Shown here: positions 1 through 6,769 of the stretch, one piece after another | Position numbering within the stretch: position 1 is the stretch's first letter | How the letters are laid out: each line of letters opens with the position of its first letter | Assembly (NCBI GenBank): GCA_004562395.1 | Contig: SFQY01000036.1 | Span: 1 to 15,580, forward strand | Source: a bacterium | Lineage (GTDB): Bacteria > Bacillota > Clostridia > Oscillospirales > Oscillospiraceae | Length of the DNA: 15,580 nt | Direction of reading: 5' to 3' | Translations under genes and position numbers: made by a program | Notes under the pieces: generated by a model | Database searches by the model: none | What the model was told of the DNA's origin: nothing | Seen by the model: the letters and a program-made list of their open reading frames with translations, nothing else

Positions 1-49
1 AGGTTGTACCGTTTGAATTGACTGCATTACGAATGGGAAGGTGTCGCCA

Positions 50-94
50 TTCCTCATCCACCGCTTCGCGGTCCCCCTTCCCCCCGGGGGAAGG
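50..94. repeat. Fragment of a hairpin-rich intergenic repeat
   Basis: The stretch contains a short hairpin (CCGC-TTC-GCGG type, 61-71) followed by a perfect odd palindrome at 76-94 (CCTTCCCCC, central C, then GGGGGAAGG). This two-hairpin layout resembles the small palindromic repeats scattered between genes in gut Clostridia. It is probably a partial copy, because no matching outer terminal repeat is seen within the window. The assignment rests on structure and resemblance only. Confidence 0.4.
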
Positions 95-131
95 TATTGC
101 GCTCCGACATCCCCACAAATTCCGATTTATC

Positions 132-160
132 TTGCATTTTCCCCCGTGGCGTGGTAAAAT
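132..160 (+). promoter_or_regulatory. SigA-type promoter of the DUF2207-like gene
   Basis: A -35 box TTGCAT (132-137), a 17-nt spacer and a -10 box TAAAAT (155-160). Transcription would begin near 167. That leaves an untranslated leader of about 30 nt before the TTG start at 199, and would put the upstream ATG at 172 almost at the transcript's 5' end. Confidence 0.6.
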
Positions 161-183
161 TCTAAAATAGTATGATTATTCAG

Positions 184-191
184 AAAGGAGG
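184..191 (+). promoter_or_regulatory. Ribosome binding site that fixes a TTG start at 199
   Basis: AAAGGAGG lies 7 nt before the in-frame TTG at 199. The ATG at 172 has no Shine-Dalgarno sequence and itself lies upstream of this site, so the TTG is the better start. Confidence 0.75.
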
Positions 192-198
192 GGTTCGT

Positions 199-1965
199 TT
201 GAAGCGGCTGCTTGCCATGCTCGCCGTATGCGTGCTGATGCTGGGCGTCATCTGCCTGCCGGCCTCTGCCGAAAGCGCGGCTTCCAGGGTGGAGCTGCTA
301 TGCACCGTTAATTCCGACGGCGACTGCCTGGTCTCCATGACCGTGTCCCTTCGGCTGGAGGAGAGCAACAATTCCCTGACCTTTCCCCTTCCCGCCAATG
401 CCAAAAGCATCACCATGAATGGCTCCTCCTCCGTCACCACCTACAAGTCCGCCTCTGCCGTTGAGGTGGACATCAGCAAGATCACCCGGGACTATGTGGG
501 CGAGGCCTCCATTCATTTCACCTATACCATCCCCGAGGCCGTGAAGGTCAACGAAGACCGCCAGCTTCAGCTGGACATTCCCCTGCTGTGCGGCTTTGAG
601 TTCCCGGTGGAGAGCCTGACCTTCACCGTCACCATGCCCGGTGCCGCCAGCTTCGATCCCAAGTTCACCAGTATCTATCAGCAGAACGGCGTGGAAGCCA
701 ACCTGCCTGTCAGCGTCAACGGCAGTCAGATCATCGGCTCCAGCAAAGCCTCGCTGAACGACCACGACGGCGTGACCATGACCATGCTGGTGCCCCAGGA
801 GATGTTTCCTTCGGTGAGTACCTACATCCGGGAGGGCAACCCCGAGGTCATCCCCATGTCGGTATGCGCCGCCGCGGCCATGGTGTACTGGCTGCTGTTC
901 CTGCGCTGTCTGCCCCTGATCCGCCGCCGCAGCTCCACCCCGCCCTCCGGCGTATCCGCCGGCGAAATGGGCTGCCGCCTGACCCTCTCCGGCGGTGACC
1001 TGACCATGATGGTCTTCTCCTGGGCACAGCTGGGTTATCTGCTGATCCACCTGGACGGCGACGGACGGGTGATGCTCCATAAGCGGATGGATATGGGCAA
1101 CGAGCGCAGCGCTTTTGAAAACAAAATCTTCCGGTCCCTGTTCGCCTCCCGCCGGGTGGTGGACGCCACCGGCACCGCCTACGCCCGGTTCGCCCTGAAG
1201 GTCTATGCCCAGGTCCCCAGCCAGCGGCAGCTGCACCGGGGCAGCTCCGGCAATGTGAAAATCTTCCGGATCCTGGCCTGCGGCAGCGGCCTGTTCTGCG
1301 GGATCTGCGTTGCCATGAACATGACCGGAAACCGGGCCCTGCAGATCATTCTTTCCGTGATTCTGGCTGTTTTCGGCCTGATTTCCGCCTGGATCATTCA
1401 GGATGTTCCCTTCAGGACCCACCTGCGGGGCAAGACCCCGGTGTACATCGGTCTGGCCTGCGTCCTGGTATGGGTGGGACTGGGTTTTCTCTGCGGCCAG
1501 ATCTGGATCCCTCTGTGCTTTGCTCTGGGTGAGCTGGTGCTGGGCTACTTCGCCGCCTACGGCGGCCGCCGCAGCGACCTGGGCCGCTGGGATGCGGAGC
1601 AGATCCTTGGCTTCCGGCACTATGCCAAGGCCCTCCCCCGGGAGGATGTGAGCCGCCTGCTGGAGGGAGATCCGGACTATTTCTTCAATCTGGCCCCCTA
1701 CGCCCTGGCTCTGGGCGTCATCAAGCCCTTCGCCCGGGCCTTCGGACGGCGGCAGCTGGATCAGTGCCCCTATCTGGTGTCCCGGATCCACGGCAAACGC
1801 ACCGCTGAGGAGTGGGCGCAGCTCATGGCCGACACCGCCGACCGGATGGACGTCATTTCCCGGCAAATGCTGGTGGAGCGCTGGGTCCCCCTCCGGGCCG
1901 CCGCTTCCAGCCTGCTTCCCCGGAAGACCGTCCGGACCCCCGGAAAAAAGCGGAAAAAGAAGTGA
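199..1965 (+). CDS. DUF2207-like secreted-domain membrane protein
   Basis: A 588-residue protein of unknown function. The TTG start is chosen because AAAGGAGG sits 7 nt upstream and it puts a clean signal peptide at the N-terminus (KRL, a hydrophobic core, then ASA before the cleavage point near residue 24). Next come an exported beta-rich domain of about 190 residues, a membrane segment at about 223-241 followed by an RRR positive-inside stop, a cytosolic domain, and a hydrophobic cluster (about 361-375, 382-401, 414-433 and 436-455). The C-terminal region has the pattern GFRHYAKAL...DPDYFFNLAPYALALGV typical of DUF2207 proteins, and the tail is very basic (KKRKKK). It is a single-gene unit between its own promoter and terminator. 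The family resemblance is by eye; the exported half is poorly conserved and gives no clue to a ligand. Confidence 0.75.
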   Translation: MKRLLAMLAVCVLMLGVICLPASAESAASRVELLCTVNSDGDCLVSMTVSLRLEESNNSLTFPLPANAKSITMNGSSSVTTYKSASAVEVDISKITRDYVGEASIHFTYTIPEAVKVNEDRQLQLDIPLLCGFEFPVESLTFTVTMPGAASFDPKFTSIYQQNGVEANLPVSVNGSQIIGSSKASLNDHDGVTMTMLVPQEMFPSVSTYIREGNPEVIPMSVCAAAAMVYWLLFLRCLPLIRRRSSTPPSGVSAGEMGCRLTLSGGDLTMMVFSWAQLGYLLIHLDGDGRVMLHKRMDMGNERSAFENKIFRSLFASRRVVDATGTAYARFALKVYAQVPSQRQLHRGSSGNVKIFRILACGSGLFCGICVAMNMTGNRALQIILSVILAVFGLISAWIIQDVPFRTHLRGKTPVYIGLACVLVWVGLGFLCGQIWIPLCFALGELVLGYFAAYGGRRSDLGRWDAEQILGFRHYAKALPREDVSRLLEGDPDYFFNLAPYALALGVIKPFARAFGRRQLDQCPYLVSRIHGKRTAEEWAQLMADTADRMDVISRQMLVERWVPLRAAASSLLPRKTVRTPGKKRKKK

Positions 1966-1992
1966 CCTCTTTCCGAAAAATACATCCCTCTC

Positions 1993-2020
1993 AAGGACCC
2001 GGCCCCGCTGGGTCCTTTTT
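1993..2020 (+). terminator. Rho-independent terminator of the DUF2207-like gene
   Basis: An 8-bp stem AAGGACCC/GGGTCCTT (1993-2000 and 2010-2017) with a 9-nt loop, ending in a run of five T (2016-2020), 27 nt after the stop codon. Confidence 0.8.
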
Positions 2021-2061
2021 GATTGCTCTAACGGGATGAGGAATAGGAGGTGACATCATAA

Positions 2062-2213
2062 GAGAAATGATCGTTTAGCGTCCCCAAGGCCCCCTTTGAC
2101 GAGGGGGCTGTCAGCGAAGCTGACTGGGGGAGAGAAAGCCTGAAGGCTTTCGCATTTCTGGTAAATACGGGAAAAGACGGAACATTTTCTCTCCCGCATA
2201 AACGTTCATTTAC
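2062..2213. repeat. MITE-like element with three internal hairpins
   Basis: The outer ends are imperfect inverted repeats (2062-2080 against 2195-2213, sharing AAATGA-x-CGTTTA plus GCG with one mismatch and one gap). Inside are three consecutive perfect hairpins: GCCCCCT/AGGGGGC (2089-2108), GTCAGC-GAA-GCTGAC (2110-2124) and GAAAGCC-TGAA-GGCTTTC (2134-2151). No open reading frame of its own is credible. The layout resembles non-autonomous palindromic repeats common between genes in gut Clostridia. It sits between two convergent genes. Confidence 0.55.
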
Positions 2214-2290
2214 AGCAGTTACAATAGCAAGTTGGGAAAGTTTTGATTTCCAATGCACCGGGTATGTATTGCGGCAAAGCAGGACCTGCC

Positions 2291-2325
2291 CAAAAAGATC
2301 ACGCCCCGGAAAAATCCGGGGCGTG
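2291..2325 (-). terminator. Rho-independent terminator of hflC
   Basis: A perfect 11-bp stem CACGCCCCGGA/TCCGGGGCGTG (2300-2310 and 2315-2325) with a 4-nt loop. Read on the minus strand it is followed by ATCTTTTT, 18 nt beyond the hflC stop codon. Confidence 0.85.
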
Positions 2326-2343
2326 GTTTGTTTTCGGAAGGGG

Positions 2344-3222
2344 TTATCCGTTGGCACCCATGAGGATCTTGGCAAGCTCGGAATTGGCGTCCAGGATGAC
2401 GGTCTTCTCGTCGCCGTTGAGGCTGGCCTTCAGGGCGTCCAGGGCCAGTGTGAAGGAATAGAAATCCTTCTTGTCCGCAGTGTCATAGGCCTCCGCCAGA
2501 AGGCGCATGTACTCCTGCTCGCCCTCAGCCTCCAGCTTGGCGGCTTCCGCCTCGGCGTCGGAGATGAGAATGTTTACCTGCTTGTCCACATCGTTGCGGA
2601 TGATGGAGGCTTCGTAGTTGCCGTCGGCGGTGTACTTCTCCGCCATCTGGTTTCGCTCGGAGATCATGCGGCCGTAGACCGCGTTCAGGTTGCTCTCGGG
2701 CAGGTCAAACTGCTTGATCTTCACATCCTCCACCCGAATGCCGTAGGTCTTTGCAAGGGCGTCCACATCGGTGGCGATACTTCCGTAGATCTCGTTCCGC
2801 TTGGCGCCGTCCTCCATGTTGATGATGTCCGCCTGGGCCAGGGTGCCCATAACGGTTTTCAGCTCATTGTAGGTCAGGGCGTCCAGCCGCTGCTCCGCTA
2901 CGGAGGTGGAGCCCAGCGTCTGGTAGAACAGCTTGGGATCGGAGATGGACCAGAGAATGTAGCAGTCCACGGTCATGTTCTGCTTGTCAGAGGTCAGCAC
3001 CTCGGAAGGGGGAATGTCGTAAAGCTGGGTGGCTTTGCTGAAATACTTCACGCTGTCCACAAAGGGAACCTTGAAGTGCAGGCCGGCCTCCGCGGTGGTG
3101 TCGATGATCTTGGAGAACCGGACGGTGCAGGCATACTCGTCCTCCCGGACGGTGAACACCGCGTTGGCCGCCAGAATCACAGCCAGCAGCAGCACGATAA
3201 TGACGATTCCGCTTTTTTTCAT
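2344..3222 (-). CDS. hflC: HflC-like SPFH/prohibitin-domain protein
   Basis: A 292-residue member of the SPFH/Band 7 family. HflC pairs with HflK in a membrane-anchored complex that modulates the FtsH protease in well-studied bacteria. Visible features are one N-terminal membrane segment (about residues 5-24), then the Band 7 start (VREDEYACTVRFSKI), GLHFKVPFVDSV, a conserved DPKLFYQTLG/AEQRLDAL region and a charged helical stretch near 195-250 (ISDAEAEAAKLEAEGEQE) typical of the HflC coiled coil. Length matches the family. The start follows GGAGG (3232-3236), which lies inside the last codons of hflK, and only 2 nt separate the two genes, so translation is probably coupled. No ftsH lies in the window. 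Confidence 0.9.
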   Translation of the reverse strand: MKKSGIVIIVLLLAVILAANAVFTVREDEYACTVRFSKIIDTTAEAGLHFKVPFVDSVKYFSKATQLYDIPPSEVLTSDKQNMTVDCYILWSISDPKLFYQTLGSTSVAEQRLDALTYNELKTVMGTLAQADIINMEDGAKRNEIYGSIATDVDALAKTYGIRVEDVKIKQFDLPESNLNAVYGRMISERNQMAEKYTADGNYEASIIRNDVDKQVNILISDAEAEAAKLEAEGEQEYMRLLAEAYDTADKKDFYSFTLALDALKASLNGDEKTVILDANSELAKILMGANG

Positions 3223-3224
3223 GG

Positions 3225-4229
3225 TCAGTTACCTCCATTGGCTTCCACAAGGCTCTCCAATGGCAGCAGCATCTGCACGTCGGAGCCGCTGCCGGAGCCG
3301 GTATTGATAAACAGCTTCACATCGGGCAGCACCGAGGAAATTGCCTCATAGTACATACGGGTCCGGGTGATGCCGGGGTTCTGGGCATACTCAGAGTACA
3401 TGGCCTCAAACATAGCCACCTGCTCCACCGCCTCGTTGATCCGCTTCTGCTTCAGGTAGGCCGCGTTCTGCAGAAGCTTGTCGGCCTTGGCCTGGGCATC
3501 GGGAAGCTGGGCGTTCTGGTAGGCCTTGGCATCGTTGATCACGGTCTCGGCCTGCTGCTTGGCGGTCTCCACAGCCTTAAAGGCCTCGATGACCTCCTGC
3601 GTGGGAGGCTCCGCGTCCTGGATCTTCACATCCACCAGAGACAAGCCGATGTCGTATTCCTGCAGGATCTGCGTCACCAGCTCCTTGACCTGCATCTGGA
3701 TATTCTCCTTGCCGTCGGTAAGCACCGCATCCACCGAGGAGGAACCCACCACATTGCGCACCTGGCTCTGGATCAGATTCCGCAGGATCAGCTCCGGATC
3801 GTTGGAGGAATACAGGTACTGCACAGGATCGGAGATCTTGTACTCCACGAAGAAATCCACGTTGACGATGTTGTAGTCGCCGGTGATCATGGTGCTTTCG
3901 CTTTCATTGACCTCGTAGGGATTGCCGGAGCTGGAATAGCCCAGCTCAATTTTCTGGTAGACATTCACGTCCACCTTCTCCACCTGCTGGATGCCGAAGG
4001 GCAGCTTGAAGTGGACACCGGCGTCGGTGATGTCCGTTACCTGGCCAAAGGTGGTGACCACTGCCTGCTGCTTGTCGTCCACGGTGTAGAAGCAGGTCCC
4101 AGCCAGGGCCACCAGCACCAGCAGCACAGCAACCAGAAGCGCCGTGCGCCCGGCCCGCCGGAAATCCGGCTTTTTCTTCTGAGGCTGGGGATTGTTTCCC
4201 GGCCAGCGGTAGGTTCCGTTTTCTTCCAT
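3225..4229 (-). CDS. hflK: HflK-like SPFH/prohibitin-domain protein
   Basis: A 334-residue Band 7 protein, the expected partner of HflC. A short cytoplasmic N-terminus (with PQPQKKKPDFRR) precedes a membrane segment at about 28-48. Then come DDKQQAVVTTFGQV, the typical Band 7 entry, and GVHFKLPFGIQQVEKVDVNV. A QIL..YDIGLSLVDVKIQDAEPP segment leads into a long helical region rich in A, K and Q, and RMYYEAISSVLPDVKLFI near the C-terminus matches HflK. A good ribosome binding site (AAAGGAG, 4239-4246) precedes the ATG. It lies 63 nt downstream of the DUF1836 regulator on the same strand, so the three genes most likely form one operon. Confidence 0.9.
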   Translation of the reverse strand: MEENGTYRWPGNNPQPQKKKPDFRRAGRTALLVAVLLVLVALAGTCFYTVDDKQQAVVTTFGQVTDITDAGVHFKLPFGIQQVEKVDVNVYQKIELGYSSSGNPYEVNESESTMITGDYNIVNVDFFVEYKISDPVQYLYSSNDPELILRNLIQSQVRNVVGSSSVDAVLTDGKENIQMQVKELVTQILQEYDIGLSLVDVKIQDAEPPTQEVIEAFKAVETAKQQAETVINDAKAYQNAQLPDAQAKADKLLQNAAYLKQKRINEAVEQVAMFEAMYSEYAQNPGITRTRMYYEAISSVLPDVKLFINTGSGSGSDVQMLLPLESLVEANGGN

Positions 4230-4292
4230 GTGTTTTTCTCCTTTATCATATGAATTCGTATTGGTGGGTTTGCATCGTGAGGGAAGTCTTTC

Positions 4293-4844
4293 TCATGACA
4301 GCTCCCGGAGCATGTCCTCCGCCCGGGCAATGAGGCTGTTGGCACACCAGACGGTGAGCATCACCTTCAGGACCCGGGTCAGCTTCTCCCGGGCGCCGGG
4401 AACAGGCTCTGCGTAGTCCCCGGTGATCTCCTCCAAAGCCTCATCCCAGCTTTTGGTTCCGCCGATGTACCTGGCCCGGGCCGCCAGCCGGACAAAATAG
4501 AAAAGAAGCTTGGTATCGTCCACCAGGTCGTCGCTTTCGTCGGCCAGATTGCCGTTGAGGTAGGCCATCAGCTTCACGATCTGCTCCAAAGGCATGGCCC
4601 CCCGGAGGATGTTCATGTTGATCACCCGGCAGACCTGCTCCATGTCGTAGCGTTTGTTTCTGGGGGGAGGAAGGAACCCCCGCTTGACCCAGTTCTGAAT
4701 GGTATAGGGTTCCAGTCCGGTGACGCTGGCCACCTGACTCAGGGTCAGACCACCGGCAGAGAACAGGGCCTCAAACCGCTCCCCTGTCCGATCCGCCTGT
4801 TCCCGCTCCGCTTCCAAGGTGGTGCCCGGGATTGTCCACTGCAT
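4293..4844 (-). CDS. DUF1836 family HTH regulator
   Basis: A 183-residue putative DNA-binding protein. The start is placed at 4844 because AAAGGAGG (4853-4860 on the opposite strand) lies 8 nt before it; a longer in-frame start at 4880 would put that site inside the gene. Residues of about 30-75 read as a MerR-like winged helix (LTLSQVASVTGL..YTIQNWVKRGFLPPP..KRY), followed by the helical DUF1836 part with EQVCRVINMNILRGAMPLEQIVKLM and a C-terminal helix LTVWCANSLI. No effector-binding domain is recognisable. As the first gene before hflK and hflC it may control that operon and itself, which is inference. Its target is unknown. Confidence 0.8.
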   Translation of the reverse strand: MQWTIPGTTLEAEREQADRTGERFEALFSAGGLTLSQVASVTGLEPYTIQNWVKRGFLPPPRNKRYDMEQVCRVINMNILRGAMPLEQIVKLMAYLNGNLADESDDLVDDTKLLFYFVRLAARARYIGGTKSWDEALEEITGDYAEPVPGAREKLTRVLKVMLTVWCANSLIARAEDMLRELS

Positions 4845-4852
4845 AAAAATAA

Positions 4853-4860
4853 CCTCCTTT
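4853..4860 (-). promoter_or_regulatory. Ribosome binding site that fixes the DUF1836 start
   Basis: AAAGGAGG on the minus strand, 8 nt before the ATG at 4844. It argues against the longer start at 4880. Confidence 0.8.
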
Positions 4861-4881
4861 GTTCGCAATGGGTTCGGCATT

Positions 4882-4921
4882 CATGTAACATGATAATATC
4901 ACATGGTCATATGATTGTCAA
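4882..4921 (-). promoter_or_regulatory. Strong SigA promoter with overlapping dyads (DUF1836-hflKC operon)
   Basis: On the minus strand: a perfect -35 TTGACA (4916-4921), a 17-nt spacer and -10 TATTAT (4893-4898). Three small palindromes overlie it: TCATATGA in the spacer (4907-4914), TGATAATATCA across the -10 (4891-4901), and CATGTAACATG just downstream (4882-4892). Such packing suggests a repressor or activator binding here, with the adjacent DUF1836 protein the obvious candidate. The promoter is clear; the operator role is inferred. Confidence 0.75.
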
Positions 4922-5066
4922 CGAAAGTCTTATGATTTATTTGTAAATCATTTGTGAACTTCCATAGGGCGTCGGAAATGTGCGGCCGTTCCTTCCCTGA
5001 TAGGCCTGCTGCCGTTTCTTCTGTAGAGGATCGTTTCTCTTTGTTGGCTCCTCTGGTGCGGCAGCG

Positions 5067-5255
5067 CCCAAGCCTTCTCCTTGAGGAGAAGGTGCTTGAG
5101 GACCGCAGCCCGGGGCGGATGTGGTGTGCGGTACACAGTTACGATGATCGGGACATTTCGGCGAAAACGTACCGCAGTAACACCACATCAGTCTCGCTTC
5201 GCGAGACAGCTTCTACCAAAGGCACGCTTCGCAGTCCTCAAGGAGAAGCCTTTGG
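5067..5255. repeat. Nested inverted-repeat element, MITE-like
   Basis: The outer arms 5067-5087 and 5235-5255 are inverted copies matching at 19 of 21 positions (core CTTCTCCTTGAGGA). Inside lies a second long stem: GATGTGGTGT (5118-5127) pairs perfectly with ACACCACATC (5180-5189), and GCGGTAC (5128-5134) with GTACCGC (5169-5175), separated by a 4-nt bulge. A third hairpin GTCTCG-CTTCG-CGAGAC occupies 5191-5207. Small open frames across the element simply follow the repeat and have no credible start. The stretch 4930-5425 holds no other gene that I can support. Confidence 0.6.
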
Positions 5256-5425
5256 TGGAACCATTGCGCATTCGAACGCGAAATGATCCTTTCCCGCATT
5301 GATTTTATTTCTACGAAGGTTCTGAAATTCACGATTCTCTCCGAAGCAGGCTCTTGTCAGGCCCCGCGTCCTTCAGTAAAATCTTTATGAATGCATGTTT
5401 TTTCTCTTTCTATGCGTTTTTCCAC

Positions 5426-5454
5426 TTTACGAATGGGAAAAAGTGTTGTACAAT
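5426..5454 (+). promoter_or_regulatory. Probable promoter of the zinc-ribbon gene and parAB
   Basis: A -35 TTTACG (5426-5431), a 17-nt spacer and -10 TACAAT (5449-5454). The start of transcription would be near 5461, about 65 nt before the ATG at 5528. I found no convincing promoter between the zinc-ribbon gene and parA, so this one may serve all three genes. Confidence 0.5.
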
Positions 5455-5474
5455 ACCCTGGAACCAATTGACAG

Positions 5475-5488
5475 CCCGGCGTGCCGGG
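5475..5488 (+). other. Compact GC-rich dyad in the leader
   Basis: CCCGGC-GT-GCCGGG, a perfect 6-bp inverted repeat with a 2-nt centre, located between the putative promoter and the zinc-ribbon gene. No T-run follows, so it is not a terminator. It could be a protein-binding site or an RNA hairpin near the transcript's 5' end. Confidence 0.35.
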
Positions 5489-5527
5489 AACGCATTTGTA
5501 TTCAACGAAGCCGTGGGAGGTGACACG

Positions 5528-5890
5528 ATGGTTTGCATGAAGTGCGGGCGGGAAGCCCCGGAGGGTCAGGCCTTCTGTCAAGAGTGCCTGATGGAGATGG
5601 AGAAATATCCCGTCAAACCTGGTACGTTGGTACAGCTTCCCAACCGGCGGGAAACCGCGCCTCCCAAAAAAGCCCTCAAGCGCCGGGGCTCCGGTCCTGA
5701 GGAGCAGCTCCGGACCATGAAGAAGCGGATCCGGATCCTGACGATTCTGGTGGCTTTGCTGCTGGTACTGTCCGCTTTCCTCAGCTTTCCGGCGGTCCGG
5801 TTTCTGATGAACAGCCAACGCTTCCGGCCGGGGCAGAACTATTCGTCCATTGTGGTGACCACTGCTTCTGAGGAATCCGATCCGGAATAA
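5528..5890 (+). CDS. Small zinc-ribbon, single-pass membrane protein
   Basis: A 120-residue protein of unknown function. The start at 5528 follows GGGAGG with proper spacing and begins directly at the metal-binding motif; the frame stays open further upstream but lacks a ribosome binding site there. Residues 3-20 carry paired CxxC motifs (C3, C6, C17, C20; MKCGREAPEGQAFCQEC), a typical zinc ribbon. A basic linker (KKALKRR, later MKKRIRI) leads to one membrane helix at about 68-88, and a short tail rich in S, T and E follows. The zinc ribbon would therefore lie in the cytoplasm. The stop codon is 3 bp before the first parS site and the gene is co-directional with parAB, so co-transcription is likely. 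A link to segregation is suggested only by position. Confidence 0.75.
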   Translation: MVCMKCGREAPEGQAFCQECLMEMEKYPVKPGTLVQLPNRRETAPPKKALKRRGSGPEEQLRTMKKRIRILTILVALLLVLSAFLSFPAVRFLMNSQRFRPGQNYSSIVVTTASEESDPE

Positions 5891-5893
5891 GCG

Positions 5894-5909
5894 TGTTTCA
5901 CGTGAAACG
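5894..5909. promoter_or_regulatory. parS: parS site 1 (ParB-binding centromere)
   Basis: TGTTTCACGTGAAACG matches 15 of 16 bases of the widely conserved parS consensus and keeps the full 14-bp palindromic core. ParB proteins of this family load onto such sites as CTP-dependent clamps. It lies immediately after the zinc-ribbon gene. Confidence 0.92.
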
Positions 5910-5923
5910 ATCGTGTCCAGTGG

Positions 5924-5939
5924 TGTTTCACGTGAAACA
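5924..5939. promoter_or_regulatory. parS: parS site 2 (perfect)
   Basis: TGTTTCACGTGAAACA is a perfect 16-bp palindrome matching the canonical bacterial parS. It is exactly 30 bp from site 1, about three helical turns, so both sites face the same side of the DNA. The site ends 44 bp before the parA start. Confidence 0.95.
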
Positions 5940-5983
5940 ATAGAAACGCTTTCGTATGCATAAGAGAAATACAGGAGGAGAAA

Positions 5984-6754
5984 ATGGGAAAGATAATTGC
6001 GGTGGTCAATCAGAAAGGCGGCGTTGGAAAAACCACCACTGCTGTCAATCTGTCAGCCGCACTCCATGACCTGGGACTGAAAACCCTGCTGTGCGATTTT
6101 GATCCCCAGGCAAACGCGACCTCCGGTCTGGGTGTGGACAAGCGAAAAATCAAGTATTCCACCTACGACGTAACCATCAACGGGGTAGATCCGGAGAAAG
6201 CCATCGTTCATACAAAATACGGAGACATCCTGCCCTCGGCGGCGGATCTGGCCGGCGCGGCGGTGGAGCTGATCGGTGAGAATCACCGGGAGCTTCAGCT
6301 GGACAAGGCTCTGCATCCTCTGCGGGATCAGTACGACATCATTTTTGTGGACTGTCCCCCCTCTTTGGAGCTGCTGACCCTGAACGGGCTGTGTGCTGCC
6401 GACGGGATCCTGATCCCGGTGCAATGCGAGTACTTTGCCCTGGAAGGTCTCAGTGACCTGATGTCCACACTGCGGATGGTAAAGCGCCGGATGAACCCCA
6501 GGCTGGATATTTTCGGAGTAGCCCTGACCATGTATGACGGCCGGACCAACTTCTCCGCCCAAGTGGCTCAGGAGGTCCGTAAGCACTTCCCGGGAAAGGT
6601 CTTCGCGGCGGTGATCCCCAGAAACGTCCGGCTGGCGGAAGCCCCCAGCCACGGAATTCCGGTGACAGAGTATGACCGGACCAGCCGGGGGGCGTCAGCC
6701 TATCGGGCCATGGCGGAGGAAGTAAAAGCAAAACTGGAACGCGGAAGCGTTTAA
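5984..6754 (+). CDS. parA: Chromosome-partitioning ATPase ParA (Soj)
   Basis: A 256-residue ParA/MinD-type ATPase that binds DNA non-specifically in its ATP dimer form and is cycled by ParB at parS to segregate origins. The deviant Walker A motif is at residues 11-18 (KGGVGKTT, with the signature lysine at 11), followed by DFDPQANAT at about 38-46 and the Walker B region IIFVDCPPS at about 119-127. The length is that of small chromosomal Soj proteins; there is no N-terminal HTH extension as in many plasmid ParA proteins. A ribosome binding site (AGGAGGAG) precedes the ATG. The two parS sites lie just upstream and parB just downstream. Confidence 0.95.
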   Translation: MGKIIAVVNQKGGVGKTTTAVNLSAALHDLGLKTLLCDFDPQANATSGLGVDKRKIKYSTYDVTINGVDPEKAIVHTKYGDILPSAADLAGAAVELIGENHRELQLDKALHPLRDQYDIIFVDCPPSLELLTLNGLCAADGILIPVQCEYFALEGLSDLMSTLRMVKRRMNPRLDIFGVALTMYDGRTNFSAQVAQEVRKHFPGKVFAAVIPRNVRLAEAPSHGIPVTEYDRTSRGASAYRAMAEEVKAKLERGSV

Positions 6755-6756
6755 GA

Positions 6757-6761
6757 AAGGA
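6757..6761 (+). promoter_or_regulatory. Ribosome binding site that fixes a TTG start for parB
   Basis: AAGGA ends 8 nt before the TTG at 6770. The ATG at 6761 overlaps this site and so is a poor start. Confidence 0.6.
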
Positions 6762-6769
6762 TGGTATCA

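Noticed and set aside
298..1866. 522-residue open frame on the minus strand
   Set aside because: It is antisense to the DUF2207-like gene, has low-complexity H/G/Q/A-rich sequence typical of a shadow frame, and has no ribosome binding site.
2269..3351. 360-residue plus-strand frame
   Set aside because: It is antisense to hflC and runs through the hflC terminator; composition is typical of a shadow.
4954..5302. Short frames on both strands across the nested repeat
   Set aside because: They follow the repeat element, lack ribosome binding sites and resemble no protein.
5354..5527. Longer N-terminus for the zinc-ribbon protein
   Set aside because: It would run through the predicted promoter and the GC dyad, and the ribosome binding site at 5515-5520 supports the start at 5528.
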